The notes under the pieces were generated by a model, which saw only the letters and a program-made list of their open reading frames with translations, did no database searches and had not been told where the DNA came from. 64,000 nucleotides of DNA, taken from the NCBI GenBank assembly GCA_021732845.1, contig JAKFUF010000015.1, positions 1-64,000 of the forward strand, given 5' to 3'. This DNA comes from Planctomycetaceae bacterium. GTDB lineage: Bacteria > Planctomycetota > Planctomycetia > Planctomycetales > Planctomycetaceae. Positions within the stretch are counted from its first letter, which is position 1. Every line of letters begins with the position of its first letter. The translations under genes were made by a program, and so were the position numbers. Positions 59,342 to 64,000 of the stretch are shown piece by piece.

Positions 59342-59370
59342 ACCATATCGGGATTCGAGGGTGTCGTCAA
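59342..59370 (-). promoter_or_regulatory. Predicted sigma70-type promoter of the leuA leader
   Basis: TTGACG (59365-59370) is 17 bases from TATGGT (59342-59347) on the minus strand. The -35 overlaps the stop codon of the ABC permease gene. Transcription would start near 59335. Confidence 0.65.
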
Positions 59371-61019
59371 GAAGCGGGAATCGGCAGATTTTCCAGCTCG
59401 CACCGATTCAACATCCGGTCGACGTGGCTCAGGCAATAGCGGCGGACGAGGATGAGGGCCGCGCCGTGAAGCGTCAGGTTGACCACCGCGGCCGCGATCG
59501 GCAGGGATTTCTGCTCCAGTGCCGAGATCAGCAGCCCGGGAAAGATCATTGCCGGATTCAAGGGAGTCCCGTCGAACAGGAAATCCATCCTCAAAAAGAC
59601 CGGAATCAGCCCCCAGCCGAAGACCAGCGCCAGCGCGAGAATGATGGCCCGCGACTGAACGTGAAACTTCAGGCCGATGGCCACGGAGAACCAGGCGGTG
59701 AGCCACAGGTAGATGAACGTGGACAGGCAGGAAAGTCCCAGATAACCCCAGCCGTTCATCGAGATCGAGTACATCGACGCGACTTGCTCCTGCCACCAGG
59801 TTTCGAAACCAAAGGTGGTGAGGAAGGGAATGAACAAGACCAGCGCCATCCGCCGGACGCCGTGGAATTTCTGCAGCAGAATGTCCCGTCCGCTCAGCGG
59901 CATCGTCAACAGCACGTCCAACGTCTGCCGTGAGCGCTCGCCGGAAATCAAACTGGTGGCCTGCACCGAGACCAGCACGATGGCGATGGCCCAGAGGATC
60001 ATCAGGATGACTGACGCCGCCTGGAGCCGGCTCCGGCTGGTGGCGTCGGCGACGGCCACCAGCACGAACAACAGCGGCATTTCAATGGCCGAAAGGATGC
60101 GAAACAAATACCGCACCGTGCCGAGCGACTTCTTCTTGGTTTCGCGCCACGAAATCGGATCGACAACCGGCAGCGAGACACTGTCGTTGATCAGCACGAT
60201 GCCGCGGGTCAGCGGGTTCTGGTTCATCTCATGGAAGGTCCGGTCCAGAGACTTGAAAACCTCCAGCATGAAGTTGCGTGGCTCAACAAAGGCCCGCGGC
60301 ACCAAAAAACTGCTGGCGACCGTCACCGAGGTCACCGTGACAAACACCGAGGGCATGGTGTAGACCATCGCCCGGATCAGCATCTCCTGGTCGGTTGCCG
60401 CCATTCCCATGTTTGGGGATTGGCAGCACAAAAGCGGAGCCACCAACAGCGTGGCGCCGAGTACATAGGTGAGAATGAACGCCCCGACCGTGGTGCGGGC
60501 GAAGGTCGAACACGCGATGGCAAACGACCCGACCTGCAGCGAGGCCAGCGCCAGCATCCACAGGCTGCACCAGAACTCCAATTGCGTGATGCCCCCCAGC
60601 GCGTAGGCATACGCCAACAGCGGCAGGGACAGCAGTTGGAATGAAAGCATCGGGACGAGTCGGCTGAGCAGCTTTTCCATCACGATGGTGAAGGGATTGA
60701 GCCGCGTGAGCAGGAGAATGCCCAGGCTGTTCCGTTCCTTTTCCTGGGTGATCGCGCCGCAGGTCATGGCCGGCATGAAGAGATAGATCCCCAGCATCTG
60801 CAGCCCGACCAGGCTGCGGAACATCTCCTTCCCTTTGCCCAGCACCCCCAGCGCGTTGACCGACTGCTCGGCAAGAATGCCCTGAAACATCCAGTACGCC
60901 CCGCCAAACAGGAGGAGGGCATAGCCGACGCGAAAGGCATAGGTCTGCCAGCGGGCGGCCTGTTCCACCAATTCCTTGGTGAGCAGCGGCAGTCTGAAGT
61001 CGAGAGGCCTGGAGGCCAT
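59367..61019 (-). CDS. ABC-2 type transporter permease
   Basis: 550-aa integral membrane protein with about 12 hydrophobic segments. ITQEKERNSLGILLLTRLNP in the first half and ISGERSRQTLDVLLTMPLSG in the second are duplicated copies of the ABC-2 E-R-x-x-x-T-L signature loop. This indicates two fused permease modules, each of six helices. No ATP-binding subunit gene is adjacent in the window. The kinase gene lies upstream on the same strand, with a 96-base gap. Substrate unknown. Confidence 0.82.
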   Translation of the reverse strand: MASRPLDFRLPLLTKELVEQAARWQTYAFRVGYALLLFGGAYWMFQGILAEQSVNALGVLGKGKEMFRSLVGLQMLGIYLFMPAMTCGAITQEKERNSLGILLLTRLNPFTIVMEKLLSRLVPMLSFQLLSLPLLAYAYALGGITQLEFWCSLWMLALASLQVGSFAIACSTFARTTVGAFILTYVLGATLLVAPLLCCQSPNMGMAATDQEMLIRAMVYTMPSVFVTVTSVTVASSFLVPRAFVEPRNFMLEVFKSLDRTFHEMNQNPLTRGIVLINDSVSLPVVDPISWRETKKKSLGTVRYLFRILSAIEMPLLFVLVAVADATSRSRLQAASVILMILWAIAIVLVSVQATSLISGERSRQTLDVLLTMPLSGRDILLQKFHGVRRMALVLFIPFLTTFGFETWWQEQVASMYSISMNGWGYLGLSCLSTFIYLWLTAWFSVAIGLKFHVQSRAIILALALVFGWGLIPVFLRMDFLFDGTPLNPAMIFPGLLISALEQKSLPIAAAVVNLTLHGAALILVRRYCLSHVDRMLNRCELENLPIPAS

Positions 61020-61115
61020 GTGGTCACCTGAAACCGGGAAGCGTCACGCGGACGACAATACCAGATTTCAGCGGCAAAAACTTGTGACAAAAACTCAGCC
61101 ACAAATTCAATGCCA

Positions 61116-62543
61116 CTAATTCGCGGCCTCATCCGCCGGCTCTTTGGCATCCTCGTTCGGCTGCTTGACCGCTTTGCCGCTGCCGCCAGCACCGCCGCCG
61201 TCCGACCCCTGGGACATGTTGTTGTAGACCACAAACATCAGCATGCCGCCGAGCATCAGCACCGCCACGAGCAGGCCCACGACCAGACCAATCAGCCAGT
61301 TCTGGCGGCGCATCAGATCGAGGGTCTGCTCGTGCGGCCGGACCGTGCTTTGATCGCCGGCAAACGGCAGCGACATCTCCTTCTTCGGCATCCCCGTTTC
61401 CATCGACATCAGCGACTGGTTCAGGAAGTCGCGCGAGAAGCGCTCGTTGCTGACGGCCGAAACCTCGGTGTCCTGGGAGACATTGACCGGGACAGGCGGC
61501 AGGTGCTGGGCTTCGCCATCCCGCAGCCGCTTGAGGGCGACCAGCACTTCCGCGGCAGTCCCAAACCGTTCCGCGGGATTCTTTGACAACATCCGGCGGA
61601 AGATGTTCTCCAAGTCGTCGGAGGCGTCGGGACGACGGGACTTGAGCCGCGGAATGGGAGACTGGGCGTGGAGAATCAGCGTCTCAGGGACGGAGTTGCC
61701 GCGATAGGGAGGCGTTCCCGTCAGCAGATAATACATCGTGCAGCCGAGCGAGTAGACATCGGAGGCCGCGTTGGCGAAACGCGGGTCTTCCACCTGTTCC
61801 GGCGACATGTACTCGGCGGTGCCAAGCATCTGCCCTTGAACTGTCAGCCGCGGACCATCTTCGCTTTCCTCGTTTTCCTCGATGCGGGCCAGGCCCATGT
61901 CCAGGATCCACACCTGGCCGGTCTTGTCGAGCAGCAGGTTGGAGGGCTTGATGTCGCGGTGAATGACACCTACGTTGTGGGCGTATTCGAGCCCCTCGGC
62001 CACCTGAATCGTGTAGTCGATGACCTCGGGAATCGGCAGTGGGCCGCGGGATTTGACCTGGGACCGCAGGTTGTCGCCATCGACAAACTGCATGATCAGA
62101 AAGTGCATCGAATCCACTTCGCCAGCGTCGTAGGTGGCGACGATATGTGGATGATTGAGCCGCTTGGCGGCGTTGGCCTCCTGCTTGAAGCGCCGCACCG
62201 CCTTGGGTGACTTCATTGCCTGGGTGGACATCACCTTGAGCGCGACGATGCGTTCGGACTGCCGGTGTTTCGCCTTGAAAACCTTGCCCATTCCCCCGGT
62301 GCCGATTTTGTCCAGCACCAGGTAGTCGCCAAAAATCAACCCCTGGGTTTTGCCTTGATAAATGGCCGAAGCTTGAAATTTCGTCAAGCGGCGGGCGCGG
62401 ACCAGCTCTTTTGCCAAATCTTCCGCTGAAACAGAATTCTTGTTTCCACCGGCAAGTGTCCGACGAAATTCAGCGACATCGCGCTGGGACATCAGTCCGC
62501 TCTGGACCAACTGATCAACGAAACGTTCGACATCAGCCGACAT
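61116..62543 (-). CDS. Serine/threonine protein kinase with C-terminal membrane anchor
   Basis: 475-aa Hanks-type kinase. The N-terminal 65 residues are a planctomycete-type helical extension (FVDQLVQSGLMSQRDVAEFR). The kinase domain (about 70-340) has the glycine loop KIGTGGMGKVFKA, Lys in VALKVM, the catalytic loop HRDIKPSN, DMG in place of DFG, and GTAEYMSPEQ in the activation segment. A single membrane helix at about 415-440 (LIGLVVGLLVAVLMLGGMLM) puts the kinase in the cytoplasm, with a short Gly/Glu-rich tail outside. Confidence 0.95.
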   Translation of the reverse strand: MSADVERFVDQLVQSGLMSQRDVAEFRRTLAGGNKNSVSAEDLAKELVRARRLTKFQASAIYQGKTQGLIFGDYLVLDKIGTGGMGKVFKAKHRQSERIVALKVMSTQAMKSPKAVRRFKQEANAAKRLNHPHIVATYDAGEVDSMHFLIMQFVDGDNLRSQVKSRGPLPIPEVIDYTIQVAEGLEYAHNVGVIHRDIKPSNLLLDKTGQVWILDMGLARIEENEESEDGPRLTVQGQMLGTAEYMSPEQVEDPRFANAASDVYSLGCTMYYLLTGTPPYRGNSVPETLILHAQSPIPRLKSRRPDASDDLENIFRRMLSKNPAERFGTAAEVLVALKRLRDGEAQHLPPVPVNVSQDTEVSAVSNERFSRDFLNQSLMSMETGMPKKEMSLPFAGDQSTVRPHEQTLDLMRRQNWLIGLVVGLLVAVLMLGGMLMFVVYNNMSQGSDGGGAGGSGKAVKQPNEDAKEPADEAAN

Positions 62544-62739
62544 AATTGACCTTCAGTACACACCGGACCCCAAGGCGTCTCACGATTCTACAGCAGGGCG
62601 CAACCGGGAACAATTTTCTTTTTCGACGAATTGTAAACCATTGCCGCAGTTCCGATTTCAATCATACCTTGGATTGTAGCAGATTTGAACATCGCCGCCA
62701 TCAACTGACATCGGAGCAATTGCACCCGTCTTGATATGC
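62544..62739. other. Intergenic region upstream of the kinase gene
   Basis: 196 bases without a recognised gene, AT-richer than flanking coding sequence. It should hold the kinase promoter and ends where the right-hand repeat begins. Confidence 0.4.
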
Positions 62740-64000
62740 CCGGAAGGCTCGCGCCCTTCCGCTTCCATTCTGGCGGCACGGCGCAAGCCGTTCGGGTGAG
62801 CCGCTGGGACAAACCGGTTGTTCCATTTGTCTATCGGCGTGGCGGGAGGGCTCTGGTCTCCAGAGCTGCGGGCAACCGACGATTTGGCCTTTTCGAAGGA
62901 ATTCCGAGCGATCTGTGGCTCACCGGAGGGCTCGCGCCCTTCCGCTTTTATTTGAGCCGCTCGGCGCAAGCCGTCGGGTGATGCGCTGGGACAAACCAGT
63001 TGTTTCCATTTGTCAATCGGCGTGGCGGGATGGCTCTGGTCCTCCAGAGCCGCGAACAACCGACGATCCGGCGATTTCGAAGGAATTCCGAGCGATCTGT
63101 GGCTCACCGGAGGGCTCGCGCCCTTCCGCTTTTATTTGAGCGGCACGGCGCAAGCCGTCCGGTGAGCCGCTGGGACAAACCGGTTGTTCCATTCGTCAAT
63201 CGGCGTGGCGGGAGGGCTCTGGTCTCCAGAGCCGCGGGCAACTCGCGAGCCCCACGTCGTCCTCACTCGGGCACCACAAAGTTGCCGAGTCACTCCGTGA
63301 CTCGAACCCGGCCGGAGTGGCTGGGCGACTTTGAGACTCACCGGAGGGCTTGTTCCCTGCCTGTCTGTGAATTGCAAGCCGTCGAGGAAGCCACGATGCG
63401 AGTCACGGAGTGACTCGACTACTTTGTGTCGCCTCTCGCTCCGCGAGAGGACGCGGGCGTGGTCCGGCGCGGACAAACACGGAGGCTCTGGAATCGCGCT
63501 GTCGGCATTGTCGCCAGACGTTCGCGTTCTTTTGCGAAGCAAAAGACGACTTTGTGCCGTTCACTTGTAGCGGCACGGCGCAAGCCGTCCGGTGAGCCGC
63601 TGGGACAAACCGGTTGTTTCCATTCGCCGATCGGCGTGGCGGGAGGGCTTTGGTCCTCCAGAGCCGCGGGCAACTCGCAAGCCTCACGTCGTCCTCACTC
63701 GGGCACCGCAACGTTGCCGAGTCACTCCGTGACTCGATCCCAGTCACGGAGTGACTGGGCGACTTTGAGACTCCCCGGAGGGCTTGTGCCCTGCCGCTCG
63801 CTTTGGAGGGCAAGCCGTCGAGGAAGCCACGATGCGAGTCACGGAGTGACTCGACTACTTTGTGTTGCCTCTCGCTCCGCGAAAGGACGCGAGCGTGGTC
63901 CGGCGAGGACCAACACGGAGACTCTGGATTCAAGCTGTCGGCATTGTCGCCAGACTTTCGCGTTCTGTTGCGGAGACAAAGACGACTTTACGCCATTCAC
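62740..64000 (-). repeat. Mosaic interspersed repeat, right copy (inverted relative to the left)
   Basis: The sequence is the reverse complement of the left-end array and continues past the window. The 19-base CGAGTCAC palindrome occurs at 63286-63304, 63399-63417, 63718-63736 and 63835-63853; matching positions 63399 and 63835 give a 436-base period. GGCTCTGG/CCAGAGCC-type hairpins recur between them. Frames through it are not gene-like. Confidence 0.85.
62742..63240 (-). repeat. Three tandem ~183-bp units at the start of the right array
   Basis: CTCGCGCCCTTCCGC recurs at 62748, 62931 and 63115, spacings of 183 and 184. Each unit has the GCCGCTGGGACAAACC and GGCGTGGCGGGAGGGCTCTG blocks and ends with GAATTCCGAGCGATCTGTGG, except the third, which passes into the longer unit. 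Confidence 0.8.

Overview
The window reads as a chromosomal segment of a planctomycete (order Planctomycetales or close). This rests on families that are common there: DUF1549/DUF1553 planctomycete-cytochrome proteins, three DUF1501 proteins, a DUF1559 prepilin-like protein, a secreted matrixin with an LEPRLVL leader motif, a tripeptidyl-peptidase II-like S8 protease, a Hanks-type kinase with a C-terminal membrane anchor, and an M50 peptidase fused to an adaptor domain. Coding sequence is GC-rich, mostly GC-ending, and present on both strands. No rRNA, tRNA, CRISPR array or transposase gene was seen.

Layout. 1-126 is the 3' end (domains V and VI) of a group II intron whose body lies outside the window. 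127-864 is a mosaic repeat with ~430-bp periodicity; the same family returns in inverted orientation at 62740-64000, so the 64 kb lie between inverted copies. 1.4-10.9 kb: lpdA, an RraA-like gene, a KtrA-type potassium-channel regulator, larE, an orphan gene followed by an integron attC-like site, cimA with a probable attenuator, truB and a TraB/Tiki-like exported protein. 11.4-17 kb: a DUF1559 protein, tandem HDOD paralogues and a zinc-ribbon protein. 17-21.5 kb: tpiA-secG-yicC-gmk-rpoZ, with an Rpn-type nuclease gene wedged between gmk and rpoZ. 21.6-29.6 kb, minus strand: polX, a nuclease-like/nucleotide-cyclase fusion, the matrixin, a hypothetical gene, an MFS protein and a HAD phosphatase. 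29.9-38.7 kb: DUF1501, a two-gene orphan pair of atypical composition, rsgA, a lipoprotein, and the M50/HlyD-like fusion. 38.9-45.1 kb, minus: metK, a thioredoxin-fold protein, the TPP II-like protease and a 61-aa gene. 45.2-56.7 kb: two DUF1549/DUF1553-DUF1501 modules, one interrupted by a TIR gene, plus an exported Gfo/Idh/MocA oxidoreductase. 57-62.5 kb: leuA with leader peptide and attenuator, an ABC-2 permease and a protein kinase.

The strongest regulatory signal is a shared design upstream of the two branched-chain synthase genes. leuA (Leu pathway) and cimA (Ile pathway) each have a sigma70-like promoter, a short ORF rich in the cognate amino acid (6 Leu of 21; 3 Ile of 16), a segment overlapping that ORF's stop codon that can pair with the terminator's 5' arm, and an intrinsic terminator before the structural gene. 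This is the layout of ribosome-mediated transcription attenuation. Other signals worth following are the attC-like site, the intron inserted just after a hairpin within the repeat family, and the nuclease-cyclase fusion.
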